A DNA stretch of 64,000 bases from Endothia cerciana (GCA_026119935.1 JALRMH010000022.1:372001-436000); one strand, 5' to 3'. Shown: positions 24,011 to 36,293, numbered from the stretch's first letter. Numbers and translations are program-made. The notes: generated from the letters alone by a model not told the origin.

Positions 24011-26498
24011 CGTGAGATGTGTCGTCGTCGTTACTGATTCGATCCGGATATGGTTTGATGGCTATCTCGGATAGTCTTGGGGATCGCCTCGAGGCCTCTG
24101 GTACGGGCGCTCGTGGGTCGTGGAGGCCGAAACAGCCGCAAGCGTCTTGAGGAGGGGGCTTGTTGAGTGTGTCGAACGGTGTTTCGATTTCGCGTCTCTA
24201 ATGATCCAGCGCTGGTCTCGAATTTGCCGCGCCCTCGATGGCAGTGGAGTCCGGGGAAGAGAAGCTACGAGATGTCCGAGGTAGGTGAACGATGCACGTA
24301 GGTAAACGGTGCCGGAAGGTTGGTTGGTTTCGACGTCGGGCCGCCAAGCGTGGTCGGGTCGAATGTGTGAGGTCGCAACGATAACCTCTGGTGGGGTGAG
24401 GGTGGTTCGCAGCGCCAGGGTCCCGCGGCGGGTTGTTTCTCGAGCTGGGTTAGCTGGACGTTCTAGGCGCTGTAACCCCGTTCCTTAGCAGCCCACTGGG
24501 GCACGACTGGGGATCCTGTACACGCGTTAGGCGATCTGCAGGGCCGTAAAGCTGGACTGCCGCCACCAGAGCTTCATTCACACTGCTGACGCCTGCGGAC
24601 AACGGGCCTGATATTGTTTGTACAGACACAAGACTGCAGACTGAAGGTTGAGAAGACGAAAGGAGGGAGGAGTCAAGCTGGGAGAGGCCGAAGATTCGAT
24701 GTGTCGGATCAGGTCAGGGGCCCTTCGCTTGGAGATGATTTAGTGGTCAACAATATCGGTAGTGGGGGCCATCCAAAACGAGAGCACGGCCGGAAACTGA
24801 CGCCGTTGCCAAAGAAAACGAGGAGCTAGTCGGCGGATCCACCTGGGCCTGAGGATAGAAGTGCGACAAAGGAAGACCATTGGTAGCCACTGAACCTCTC
24901 ATCGTCCTCACCTCCTCATGATGGTTCGCCATGGAGGGCTGGGGAATATGAACCCTCAGATCCAGCAGCAGACACCTCGTTCCTGCATGGCGACTGAAAG
25001 CCGTTTGGTCGGATCTGCTTTATACGTGCAGACTAGCCAACACCGCAACGGCATTGCAACGCCACACTGCACTTAATATCACCCAGCATTGCGGAGATCC
25101 GATTCGTCTCACCAGGCCGTCTCGTCCGGTCTTACCGTTTCTCGTGGCAGACAAGATACTGCTATATCGCCCAGGATTCGCTACCTCTTAATCATGACAT
25201 TGCCGAAAAGTCCTGACAGTCGTTCAATCTGTATCAATGCTGAGCTGCGACCCGAGGCGGTGGCTTACCGTAGGGTAATTGCCGCGCTGTCAGTGCGTCC
25301 CACCCTCTTGACTTTGGAACACGATCCATCATCCTACCCTTCCTCCAGACCAGGGAAAATAGGGGTGAGGAGTGGCATCGTCACGGACGCAGTGGAGATG
25401 TGTTGACGAAGTGCCATCCCAAATATAAAAAAAATCAAATCACCCCATTGGCCGTCTCAACTACCCATCAGGGGTCCCAATTGACAGAGTGTTCGTATAC
25501 TATGTGACGACCAAGGTTCCGGACACAGGGAACCCAACACCTCGCCCTTATAGAAACCTCCTATGTAGGAAACAGGATCAGTCAACACATTATAAAAGGA
25601 ACCATCAAGAAAGCGAAGAGCTCTTCACGAGGGGAGGGTATTTTACACTTGGACCAGGAGGGCACGGGCTACAAGCCAGCGACATTGGCCGCTTGCCAGA
25701 TTGAGCATACGAACGGCAGAATCCTGGCTGTTATTTCGAAGCCTTTGCATACCTAATAGCTCTCGGCGAACTTGCAGTGATAGTCCCCTTCCCCCAAAGC
25801 CGTTTTCAGCGGGTGCCGAGGCGCACAGCCAGATCGAAGCGATGAGAGCCCGCGACGAGATTGCGAAGGGATCGCAGCGGGGAGGTTCCGTCCAGCTGAG
25901 AGGCAAGGGGTGCCCCCCTCAAGTATTCGAAGAGAGTCCGCAAGCCTGACGTATAGGAGATACTATGGTAGCTAGCCTGAAATTTACCCTCAGGGGGCCT
26001 TTGGTCTGCTGGCCTGTATGGTCCAGCTGGGTCCCAGGTGGTGCCAAGTGTTCTCATAGTCCCCTGGAATTGGGTATGTTGTGCAAAGCCCCCAGAACCC
26101 AGTAACCATTCCTCTGTTAAGAAATGGCATACATTAAACTGATTGTTTGCTCAGTGCCTATTGAACCAAACTCCTAAAGTACTAGTACGATACCTTATTG
26201 ATATCACAAAGGCGAAACACCTTTCAAACAGTAACCATCGGTTTCCCTTGATAGAATAATGCAAGGAAGACTGCCCCCCCCTTGCGCTAGGCCGCTCGTT
26301 CACACTGGGGTGTCTTCCAACACACAGGCGACACCTGGGCACTCAACCTCTAGACAGGGAAGGCCTGTTCTAAGTTTATATAGCAAGCCTTAAATGCAAC
26401 CTCAACTGGCCCTGGATGACAGTAGCTGTGCCTCTAGCCAATGGGGGCTTGAGGCATGACTAGCACTCACTGATTATCAGTGCAACTTTTTGATGGAT
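24011..26498. other. Gene-poor boundary region
   Basis: 2.5 kb between the MAPKK start and the dioxygenase stop. The first 500 bp is probably MAPKK promoter and leader. From about 25.4 kb the DNA becomes visibly more AT-rich, with ATAAAAAAAATC-type runs (about 25423) and a TATAAAAG box (about 25591). Short frames such as 25806-26057 (-) show no domain. No terminal repeats or transposase were found. Confidence 0.5.
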
Positions 26499-28208
26499 TC
26501 AGACAGTCTCTGCCAACCTAGTGAGCATCATATCATCTAAGACCTTCGAGGCTTCTTTTATTGTATCTCCTTGGAGAAGGGACTTCCCCGCAGTCATAGG
26601 AAGCCTCTCGGGAGCTGGCTGTTCCAGGTACGGAATCACCCGAGTTCGGTGAGCTGCTCTGAAAACCTGAATGATTGATCAGATTTATTTGAGATCAAAG
26701 TGGATTCGTAGTCTTCAAGACTTACCCTCATCTGCTTGACAATTTGGATCACTGCAAAATTGTTAGCAAGCTCTCCGGCTCTATCTAGAACCTTCAGAGT
26801 CTCTTTCTGAGAGTTTAATTCTTCCGCCAGAATATGAAGCCGGGTGGGGTCGACTCACTCCCTTGTTCAATTTGCTCATCGGCTTTGTTTCCATCCTGCA
26901 TCTTTCTCCTTATACAATGCTTCCTGAAGGCGTAACACAATTCCCGCTGGTTGCGGGGAATGTATCTCAACATGTTCTCGTCCGTAAGGTACTGGCCGAT
27001 TCCTAAGAAGGCGTCCAGAGCCTGGAAGAACAGTACGTGGTTTCCAGATAAGCCGTCGTACTTGACAAACTCGCCATCGATCATACGCCCGACTCCCCAG
27101 CCCTGGAACCCTTGGATATAGCTAAGCCAGACGGACGCAGAGATGCGCTGTTCGTGGAGGTTATCGTAGAATGCGCGTAGGAAAACACGAAGCTGTGTGG
27201 AGATGTCGTGGACGTGTTTCAGACATGCCCTCTTGTGCCCGGAGTCGAAGGCTATGACAGCTAGGAGCATTAAGTGGTAAATGGGGACAGCCTGTTGTAA
27301 TCCAGATATTAGATCGCGCCGGACGAGAATTTTCTGGACTGGCAATAAAACTCACCATAACTTCAAGGTCGTAGAATATCTTGAAGAAGACTTCTTCAGA
27401 TGACCTGATCAACTCTGACATGCCGACGTTGATCTTGTAGACCCTCTCGCCTCTCGCATCGAAATTATGGACAACATTAGCAGTGTTGTTGCCACTATCT
27501 GCCTCCACGCCGAACATTCGTTGTAGATAGGGCCAGGGGACATCGAGTTCTGGAGGGAAGTCGACAACCTTCTCAAGCTGAGCAACCTTTACGACCGGAA
27601 TCATGGCCCATCTGGTGGAAATCAGGGTTACTAGTCCACAGTTGAACTTCTGACAAACGGCATTGGGCGTTGTTGGTGACTTACCTGAAAGCGTGCCTGC
27701 ATACAGCAACGCAACAGTAGAAGCCATTGTAAGCATCCCGTGGAAGAGCGCTCCGTTGACCTGCTTCCACTGAGGCTAGTATGAGGCCAACCTTGGCCGT
27801 GTTCACTCGCTCGGCCAGAAGTTTCCGCATCAAGGACCGATACCTGTTACGACGCTCAATGTTGACATTGTCATCATCAACGGACGGCGATGCCACCGAT
27901 AACAACGGTACAAGCTCCAGATAAATTTCCTTGTACGGACGCAAAGCGGCGGGCCAGTTCTCATGGTCCACACGGGGCGGCCAGCTCCCTGCTCCGTCCT
28001 GTTCTATGAGTGTCGTGAGAAGTGAAGCAACCTGGTGGCGGCTGCCGAGTTCCTTGATGGTTTTCAACGTCCGCTCATGCTGAGCCTTGTAGGTAAGGAG
28101 AGAAGGTAAACGTCTCCATATCAGAGAACCCAAGGCCGCTAGAAGCAGTGGAAAAGCCAAAAAGAATGAGTACATCATCGTATCAACGATTGAGTGTGCA
28201 AGAATCAT
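26499..28208 (-). CDS. Indoleamine 2,3-dioxygenase-like haem protein with N-terminal membrane segment
   Basis: Five exons: 28208-27685, 27611-27356, 27291-26859, 26751-26726 and 26666-26499, with introns of 73, 64, 107 and 59 nt, giving 468 aa. All junctions keep frame. The start is the first true ATG (MILAHSIVDT). IDO-family features are SVWLSYIQGFQGW, KYDGLSGNHVLFFQALDAFLG, YIPRNQRELCYAFRKH, and a C-terminal VFRAAHRTRVIPYL. H419 of the last segment is the likely proximal haem ligand; MTAGKS follows. Classical IDO opens the indole ring of tryptophan to N-formylkynurenine; the substrate here is inferred only. Unusually, residues about 12-31 form a hydrophobic helix, suggesting membrane anchoring. 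It is one of two intact genes in a block of broken neighbours. Confidence 0.88.
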
Positions 28209-30165
28209 AGATAGGTGTGCTACTTGATGTTGAAATCTCAAAGCTGTCTAAGAACCACAATTCTCTACCCAACCTGTGTATAAATGTGAAGTTAAACATA
28301 TAGCTCCTCCAGGCTTCGGCTAAACTGTAAGCAGCCTTGTCCCACAAGTCGAGTGTCACCATCTGCCTACCTAAGTTAGAAGGCTTCGTTCAGGGTGTTG
28401 CCTCAGAGCTGCATATCCACAGGTCTGGCTGCAGACCTGCCTCAATACGAGACATCATGAGGCCCACAGGTATCTCCGAAATCCTTCATCTCACTATACT
28501 GGTAGTTGCTTATGTGACAGAAGCCAACAGATAGCCTCCGCCACTCCACTCGAGGAATGCCGGACTTGTTAGCAACAGGGCCTCGAGCGCTGCACGCTAA
28601 ACACTCCATGTAAAATTTTAATCATGTGGGTTGGAATAGGTATAGCACATTGATTGCTACGTGTGATTGTCATTTGTAAATGGTGCCATTTGTTGAATGG
28701 TATGCTGAACCCCGTCACGGAGAGGGAAAAAAAAGGAAAAAAAGTGGACAGGGCTGCCAACAGTGAAGAATCTAAGGTTTCTTGCGATCTGATTGGAAGC
28801 TGAAACCTGAGCTAGAGAACCAGAGAGCCAGAAAGCCCTCCGGGTGGGGGCGGGCTTGAGCCCCTCTTAAACCAACCAAGCATACTAGCTTTGTATAGCA
28901 AATAGCTCCTCCTGTGACCGGAGTGGGCTTGCCCACGTAGGCTGTACGGTATCTGTATCTTTCCTCAGCCTGCCTTGGTCAGTAGGCCGCTCCCAGCGAC
29001 TAGTATCTCGACTCCATTCGGAAACCTGCGATATTAGGATCAAAACTATGTGACTATGTCAGATGTAATGAATAGTTTGAATTTCCTTCAAAATCTTACA
29101 CTTTATGGGCGGGCGAGAACACAAGGCGAGCTAAGTGAGTCCTCGGGTATCTCGCGTGTGAACCGATGAGGACCATCATGAGCCTCACCAGCGCCAGTCA
29201 CATAGCAGGAATGGCGCCATGGAGTCCCTTAACGTACGGCGGCACGCACTTGCGGATGCGTGAAGGGATTTTTACCTGGTAACTACTGTGGAAGCTACCT
29301 TACACAATCCGCCATTGACCACAAATTCTGAGTAGCCCGCTGGTCAAAGGTCAACCTTTAATTAGTGTATGCAACGGCATCCTCTGCTATGGGCAGGCCT
29401 GTCTGAAGCAGTTGGACTGGCGTACATCCTTGGCTGGGAGTGGGTATTGATGGTTTCGCCTTGAGTTACATACCTCGGAAGACGTGACAAATTATGTGAT
29501 ACATCAAGTTGTCCCGCGCGTGAAGGTATTCGACAGTCAACCCCGCCATTGCGCCAGGGATATGGAATCTATCCCACATGCCATATCTAACTTGCATCGT
29601 GTACACGTCTTTCCTCTCGGATCTCAAACTTAACGCCGTGCTCTCTCTTTGAAATAGAATAGTCAGTGATACTTCAAAGTGTAAACGGCTCAGTGGCATA
29701 GCTCGGAGCAGGTAACCCAGCAAAGAAAGATGTTTTTATGACAGGGGCGGTGCTCGTGACTCTTCTCCGGAAAAGGCAAGTGATGCAGGAAAGAGTAAGC
29801 GAAGAAATGGACCGGAACCAACGACAGAACCAACGCGCATGTACACCAGATTGCCTGTTCGTACATGCAATCAGTAGATGCAAGAACCACGGTTATAGAC
29901 TAAGATCGCAATGAATCCTGTAAGCGAAAGACAACTCGGAAGTAGGAATGTTGTCACGGTATCGTGGGCAGGCCGGGCCAGGCCATTTTCAGCGCTTAGC
30001 TCTACTATGGTAGAAATATGAACATGGGATTCGAAGTCTAACTCATTTCCTAGGCGATATGGCAGCAATGTGGACTCTTTGCGTGCCTTAGCCAACTTCT
30101 GTGACACCGAGTGGGGCGTTATTCCCCGCCCTATGCCCAGCAACTTAGATAAGATCTTCAGGGGT
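28209..30165. other. Intergenic region with possible gene remnants
   Basis: 2 kb without a supported gene. Minus-strand frames at 29466-29723, 29674-29890 and 29871-30143 include hydrophobic, protein-like stretches (TTFLLPSCLSLTGFIAILVY). They overlap in different frames and cannot be joined by plausible introns. They could be a decayed membrane protein; I cannot name the family. Confidence 0.35.
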
Positions 30166-31184
30166 TTATGGCTTCCTGGCCACTGTCACTGTGCACTTTT
30201 GGCGTATGCTTTCTTCCTTTGCGATGTATCTCAGAGCCTGAGCGATCCTGTAGCTTTGAGCCTGTAATGCCCTCAGCCACCAGCATTTTGCGTAGCAGCT
30301 CAGGGTATTGCGGGGCCAGTTTCCTCTGAACATAACGGCCCATGGCGATGCTGTTGAAAGCTTTCTTGGAGGGCACGGATGAGAACTCAAATGTCTGTAT
30401 GCTGACAATCCCTAACCTATAAGCTTTCGAGAGTTCCCGGCCTCCGAGCCTGCGTGTGACGACAGCCCGGTCTTCCCGATGGCGGAAATGACGGTTTTGT
30501 GCCACCCCCAGTCGCTATCGAGGCGTTGGGACGTCCCGGTGCGATAGAAGGCCCAGTCTATGTCCTGGTATTGGATAATGGCCCCAGACTTGAGAGCACG
30601 CGCTGAGGTGGCAAAGTAGCGTGGCCAGTCGTTGAGCCCGAGAAAGAGCATGTGACCGAAAAGGTAGTCGAGCGAGTTGGGCTTGAAAATATCAGACACT
30701 GGCTCAGTAGACACAGCCGCATTCCTACCGTCCTCATCGTGTTGAACATCAAGCACGCTGTCTTTCGTCCATACGATGTTGATCGGAGCGATCTTCCGCA
30801 CCGCTTCGGGAGCATCTGAGAGAATCAAGGCCATGAACCGTATCAGAGGCAAACATCTCTGCTGTGTGTATGGTTGGAATGCCCGTGCCGCAAGCAACAT
30901 CAACGGCTTTAGACATGCCCGCCATTGACAGAAGAGGCGCGAGACACGGATGACCTCCTATCATCTCGATGGCAGTGGCTGCCTGGGCATCCAGCAGGTC
31001 TTGCTCAATTTTGCTTTTATGCGCACTGTCAGGACAGGTGCTGATCACTGTAGAGCCCTCAAGAGTAGGCCCCAAAAAGTAACAACCAAAAAGCAACTCA
31101 CCCATTAGGGAGAACATATGTTGACTTCGTGTCATGATAACGTCGGGTGGTTTTGTTCACGCTCTCTACACCAGTTGTCGCCAT
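30166..31184 (-). pseudogene. SAM-dependent methyltransferase pseudogene (three frameshifts)
   Basis: The start ATG at 31184 opens MATTGVESVNKTTRRYHD and YVLPNG. A correctly spliced 76-nt intron (31026-31101) joins it to GAHKSKIEQDLLDAQ. The SAM-binding motif VDVACGTGIPT is intact. Frame is lost at about 30810, where one extra base separates HGLD from LSDAPEAVRKIAP. It is lost again at about 30420-30440 (HAGSEAG.. to LGIVSIQTFEF) and once more at about 30240 (GITGSKLQDR to ALRYIAKEESIRQK). The expected C-terminus TVTVARKP is followed by TAA at 30166-30168. Consecutive segments overlap in adjacent frames, so introns cannot explain the breaks. When intact it would have been a class-I methyltransferase of about 300 aa of the type common in fungal metabolite clusters. 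Confidence 0.82.
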
Positions 31185-31779
31185 CTTGGTATGAGGTGTG
31201 GTAAACAAAGTTGTTCGTGATAGCCTCACCTAGCCCGAAAGGATAATGAACTAAAGAGATTTCGTAAACACGAGCCAGAGATCAAGGGGGCTTTACGCAT
31301 TCTCATTGCAAATAAGGTACGGCAACAAGTCTTATAATCTTCGTGTGAAGCGTGAAACAGCCCGTAAGCAATCCTTCGAAGCTATCCCTCTCTGTTTATT
31401 CATTATCACGGACGGTGCCTGATGGTGCATCCTTGGCGTTCAGTTCCTGTAGCCGTGCGGCACCATATCTCGCCTCGCTGCCGTGTGAGACATGATGTCT
31501 CATCACCTAGGGTATTATACGACTAGAGCCTCCAGCTAGCTACAAGCACTAGTCACCGAGAATCTTCGACAAACATCTAGGTACTCCCATCCCACATGCA
31601 ACAAACAAGTATTGCGGCGTTTACATGCATGTGGGATAGCTGGTCACAAATATAATTCTTTGTAATCATCACTTGAGAAATGTAATCCGAGATTGGGAAC
31701 AACATGCGCTGGCGAGACAAATAATGAAGTTGTCGATGAACATTACAATCCTCCTTGTCTTCTCAGTTATGCCTTGGTC
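31185..31779. other. Spacer between two divergent broken genes
   Basis: About 0.6 kb between the methyltransferase and MFS pseudogenes. No features are recognised. Confidence 0.5.
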
Positions 31780-32950
31780 ATGAGTTTCCAAAAACTTCGA
31801 CGTTCGAGGCAGACGAGATCTCGTCTTCCGCAAATTCCATCTTCCCACGAGCGGCAAATCCCCTTTCGACTTCGAAATCAAATTTGCTGGAACAAGATGC
31901 AGGAACCAAAACGATCTCATGAGGTGCGAAACGATAAGGGGAGCAACTCGCAAGGGAGATTCGTTCAGCTCAATCAGATAGGTCCAGTGCCAGCAGAAAA
32001 GGTCCCCCCACCAGGCCAAACACGACAGAGCCTTTCCATGCAGTTCATGACCTTGACGCAACTGGTCCAATCAATTCCCCTAGGAGCGGGTATCAACCCG
32101 GGTCAGGCCATCGGGGAGGCCTTGGGCTCCAGTGCTCTTGCGTCCGCTTGGGTCTGTGCATCTTATCCCTTGACCCAGGGATCATTCGTCCTGCTCGGGG
32201 GAAGACTGGGCGAAATTTACGGACACAAGGCAATCCTGACCGCGGGTTACGTATGGTGGACTGTGTGGGCGCTAGCAGGCGGCTACTCGACAAACCGCTT
32301 ATCGGAATGACGTTTCCTCCAGGCAAAAACCGCAACTTAGGGTTTGCTTTGTTTGGTGCCATGGCTCCAGTTGGTGCAGCTGGAGGCTCGTTGGTCGCAG
32401 CGGTCATTATTCAACCTGCCAACTGGACGTGGTTATTGTTCATGTTGTGAGTAAACCCTGCTCAGTTGAGCAATATTTCTTCTAGTATACTGACGAATTT
32501 GCATTTGTAGTGGCCTATTAGGTTCTGTCATCTTCAGTGCCGCGATTATCTCGGTTCCTGCGTATGACCCTGTCGACCCTGAGGGTGAAGCGGATTATGT
32601 TGGCGTATCTCTGGGAGTCGGCGCCCTGATTTTGTTCAACTTCGTCTGGAAGTAAAATTCTGATTTCGATTCCACGCCCCAGTATGACCCAACTACTGGA
32701 TGATAACATCCTCTTCTAGTAAAGCTCCCCTCGCGGTTGCAATATTAGTCAAAGGGAGTCGGCGTGTGACATACGGCACGCAACGATGCCCAGGTGCCCA
32801 ACACTCTGGTCTCATCTCATGGCCTACCCAAGTCTGGGCCTGGAGGATCAGTTTCTTGTGAGCCTTGGGCGCAAGCTGGAGCTAATCGAAACACAGGCGC
32901 ATTCCTCGCATTCGCATGCGATGGCGGTCGAACTAAAGTGCCGGGGAGGC
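31780..32950 (+). pseudogene. MFS transporter pseudogene (DHA2/14-TM type), internally deleted and truncated
   Basis: From the ATG at 31780, a charged N-terminus leads to a helix region with LVQSIPLGAGINPGQAIGEA, then YPLTQGSFVLLGGRLGEIYGH (the MFS motif A region) and VWWTVWALAGGYS. The frame then stops at TGA 32308-32310. Sequence resumes out of frame at TFPPGKNRNLGFALFGAM, so roughly 30-40 residues including a helix are missing. A good intron (32447-32510) joins LLFMF to GLLGSVIFSAAII. Another (from about 32654, acceptor near 32719) joins FNFVW to NKAPLAV. After that only a short GAFLAFAC-like remnant (about 32900) remains and the C-terminal half is absent. It probably once exported the product of the neighbouring enzymes. 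Confidence 0.78.
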
Positions 32951-33306
32951 GTAGGCGTAACCTTCTTCTTAGTCGTCTAACCGTCACTGCCAGAGGAACA
33001 AATGCTTCTGGGATACTTTCTCGTGATAGGAAGGCTAACGAAGGAACAGCACGGCGGCTCAGTGGCCCCCAATAATGCTCTCAAGAATGCACTTTGAGGG
33101 AAGGAAGGAGGCGTGTTGACATGTCATATTACTCAAATGGAGTTCAGCTCGGCGGCTGGAAAGGTGTGCAAAATGCGTGAAAACCGTGAGGTTCATCTGT
33201 AATCCAAGAGATTGAATACGGTGCTGTAGGGCTTGATATCCCTTGATTACTCGAATAGAGACTAAATCATCATCTATACTTCTATCAGCTTTGGCAACTC
33301 ATCAGA

Positions 33307-34636
33307 ATGATGCTCTTCTCGCTGTGTGCCGCGATTCTTTCTCTGGAGTCATTGTCTTCGGGCGCGGCTGTGTTGGACAGTCGCGGGAGCAAAGACCTTG
33401 AAAACATCGCATCCAGGCAGATTCTCGATATTCAGGAAAAAAATACCAGAATATATATAAGCAACAGCGAAAGCTCGTAAGACGGGTTGCACGTCAGAAA
33501 ATATGGTATACCGGCAAGAATGGTACAGTGCCTCTCCTCCTTCCAGCAGAAACATACCCGCGCTTCATGCTGGCCCAGAGCCAGCACCATGGTCTCAGCA
33601 TGCTGATCTCTTTGTGATACAGGGGAAGCCTCTAGAAACAGGATCGTTTTGAATATATCGACGCTGTCTATTGTCTGCAGAAGAAAGCTCGCTGGAGTTC
33701 GAGGACGGATATTCCCGGCGCCCAGAGCCGATTCGATGAATTTGTTGGCGTACGTATTCAAGAACGCCATACGTACACTTTAGCGTAAGTGGCCTCATAT
33801 TTGAACATCCAGGGTTTTGACCCGTGATAATGAACAAAATATACTGGTGAGTATATCTAGAGACTCTTCTTTCCTTCCACCGATACCTGATCTGGTTATA
33901 CGAGATAGCCCTGCGCCATGAATGTGGTTACAAGGGCTACCAGCCTCACTGGGACTGGAGCATCTCCTGGCAGGGCCCACGCAAGTCGACGGTCTTCGAC
34001 GGCTCGTCCTACTCCATGGGTAGCAATGGCAAGTCTATTCCTAACGGACCGATAAAGATCTTAGCTTTCGGCCTTAACATTACCATCGCGCCCGCCATGT
34101 GCGGTGGCTGCGTCTACTCCGGACCTTTTACCCGTGACAAATACCAAGTCCATCTAGATCCCGTAGCGTTTCAGCCCCTATGGTGGTGACGGCGGCCTAG
34201 GCTATAACCCTCAATATCTAGTGAGTGATAACAGCACCGTCTGGAGCAACACACCAGGCCGACGAAGGTACTCACGCTGCTCACCTCTTGTGAGGACATG
34301 GGGTGCTTCGACACGGATGTTGAGGCGATTGATGGTGTACACGCCGGTGGGCACTTTACTATGGGTGGCCTTGGCTGGGACGCCTACACTAGTGCCGGAG
34401 ACCAGGCCTTCTGGTTACACCACGCTCAGGTGGACCTCGTGTGGACGATCTGGCAGATTCAAAATCCGGGGAACCGGACATGGCAGACGGCTAAGACTGG
34501 GACTGCCTTTAACGAGCTACCGAGTCCGGATGTTACCTTGGATGCTCTGATTGACTTTGGTGTTCTTGCGCTCAAACAGAAAGTGCAGACTGTGTCTTCT
34601 ACTATTGATGGACCTTTCTGTTATACGTATGTATAG
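33307..34636 (+). pseudogene. Fungal tyrosinase (type-3 copper) pseudogene
   Basis: The gene begins at ATG ATG 33307 with a signal-peptide-like MMLFSLCAAILSLESLSSGA. The frame then closes at TAA near 33479. Downstream segments in family order, but in different frames, are CLQKK..IPGAQSRFDEFVGV (about 33666-33745); LSFHRYLIWLYEIALRHECG and GYQPHWDWS (about 33870-33960, CuA side); VFDGSSYSMGSNGKSIP; GGCVYSGPF; DPVAFQPLWW then TGA at about 34187; MGCFDTDVEAIDGVHAGGHF; and FWLHHAQVD (about 34300-34440, CuB side), ending SSTIDGPFCYTYV at 34636. Tyrosinases oxidise phenols to o-quinones. Several frameshifts and stops make this copy non-functional as read. The copper-site histidines themselves are still visible. 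Confidence 0.82.
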
Positions 34637-35320
34637 ATGGAAGAGGATCTAGCAAAGCCTAGGAAGTGAGATCCGGAATGGGCCAGACTTATTGTTATCT
34701 TGATTTCGCTGGGTGGGGAGGTAGTCTAGGAGTATAATTTTTGGACTGCACATACAGTCTTGAGAAAGTCTTATTACATTATTTGTGTCTTTCATCAGGC
34801 TGACGCCAGTGTCAATTGCGGGTCCTCATTGTCAGTTTGCGCCAATAGGAATGCGAACACTTGTAACAATATTAAGTGGAATAGGCAAGATATATCTATC
34901 AGAATGCATAGGTTCTTGTCTAGAAGATGTAACTTTCCACTTCTCTCTTTTTGGCATTGCGGGGGACGCATTTAGCCTAGGGCCCTAGAAGGTCGGGACG
35001 ATGTTCCAAGTGATGTAAAGAGAGGGAGTTGTGTAATAATGGTGGACCTGCTGTCATCACTAAGCCATAATAGCATGATGTCAATCTGGAACTGTGATGG
35101 GTCCTTTACCGTTATGATCTCGAGGTCAATGGAACCGAAAACTTCTTAGACAGCATGGGCTACGAAGACAGTCCCAGCAATCTCAGTCAATCCGGCGGAC
35201 CTAGAAGCGACGAAACATGTCATTCAGTCGTATTCGTCCCTACTTTTCTTCTGGATCCGCAGAATGTCTGATTTTACCAATGCGCAACATCAGCCCACCC
35301 TGTGTTCACCACGTCTCCCC
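34637..35320. other. Intergenic region, convergent 3' flanks
   Basis: 0.7 kb between the tyrosinase pseudogene and the NmrA-like gene. A 67-codon plus-strand frame at 34785-34988 looks mildly protein-like, but I recognise no family and do not call it. Confidence 0.45.
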
Positions 35321-36293
35321 TTACGCATAGCGTGCCACCACTGCTTGCAGCTCCTCGTCCGTCAGCTCCTTGATTCCTAGCAGATCATTGTCCAACTTCG
35401 TGAAGTGCGAGCCGGTTCCCTCGCCCCAAATCGCAGAAATGATGAACTTCACGGCAAACACGTGTGGGTCCGGGTTCGGCTTCTTCAGCTCCGCCCAGCC
35501 CTCGGCCAGCACATCGTCTATCTTGACCTCCTTCTCCGTCCATGATTCTGGCTGACCTGTAGCGCTCTTGCCCAGAGCCGTAAGGGTGCGGAGCGTCGTG
35601 GCAGTCTCCTGGATGTAGACCGGCCTGTTCTTGGTCTCAGCTGGTTTGCGGAGGACGCCTGCCACAGCCTTCCCAATGGTGGGCAAAGTAGTGCTGCTGA
35701 ACACGCGGTCACCGCCGTCGTAGAGAGTGACCTGCTTGTTCTTGACGTTGAGGACGAATCCGACCATGAGACCCCAGTCGAGAAACGGGCCGTTCAGGAT
35801 GAGCGTGTAGGTCATCCCTCCCGGCACGTTGGCCTTTTCCGCGAGGGCCTTTTGCACCGCCACCTTGTTGGCGTAGCACGGGAGGGCGGCCGCTTTCGGA
35901 TTCACGGTGTTGGAGCCGAACTCGGAGGGAATGAAGCGCTTCACGCCGGCCTTGGAGGCGGCCTCGACCAGATTGAGCTGTCGTCCCTGAGCTGCGTCGC
36001 CCAACGTCGAGACGACCGCATCCTGGCCCTGCAGGGCGTTGGCGAGCGAGTCCACGGAGTCGTAGTCAACCTGAGCGACTGATACGCCCGGCGGCAGGGT
36101 GTGAGTGCTGCCTTGCCGGGTGAGCACGGTGACTTGGAAGCTAGCGGCAAGAAGCTGCTCGAGGATGGCGGGCCCGAGGTTTCCAGTGGCCTGTTGGTCA
36201 TGTTAGGGAGTCTAGCCCCTGGGAGGGACATCTGGGAGGATTCGGAGTTGGACCTACCCCGGCCAAAGCCACTTTGTTGATGGTATCGCTCAT
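35321..36293 (-). CDS. NmrA-like / isoflavone-reductase-like NAD(P)-binding protein
   Basis: Two exons, 36293-36258 and 36190-35321, with a 67-nt intron (36191-36257), giving 301 aa. Splicing assembles the Rossmann motif VALAGATGNLG (G12-x-x-G15-x-x-G18). Further features are VTVLTRQ after strand 2, VVSTLGDAAQ, GVKRFIPSEFG (a hallmark of the isoflavone-reductase/PCBER/NmrA group), the K in ANKVAVQKAL, and YTLILNGPFLDW. Proteins of this group are NADPH reductases acting on phenylpropanoid-like or metabolite intermediates, or redox-sensing regulators such as NmrA. Which applies here cannot be decided, although its place in a metabolic block favours an enzyme. The reading frame is fully intact although its neighbours on both sides are broken. 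Confidence 0.9.

Noticed and set aside
28209..28241. Upstream extension of the IDO-like protein
   Set aside because: The extension would begin at TTG; the first real ATG is at 28206-28208.
29466..30143. Minus-strand membrane-protein-like frames
   Set aside because: They overlap in different frames with no usable splice sites and no family I can name; recorded only as possible remnants.
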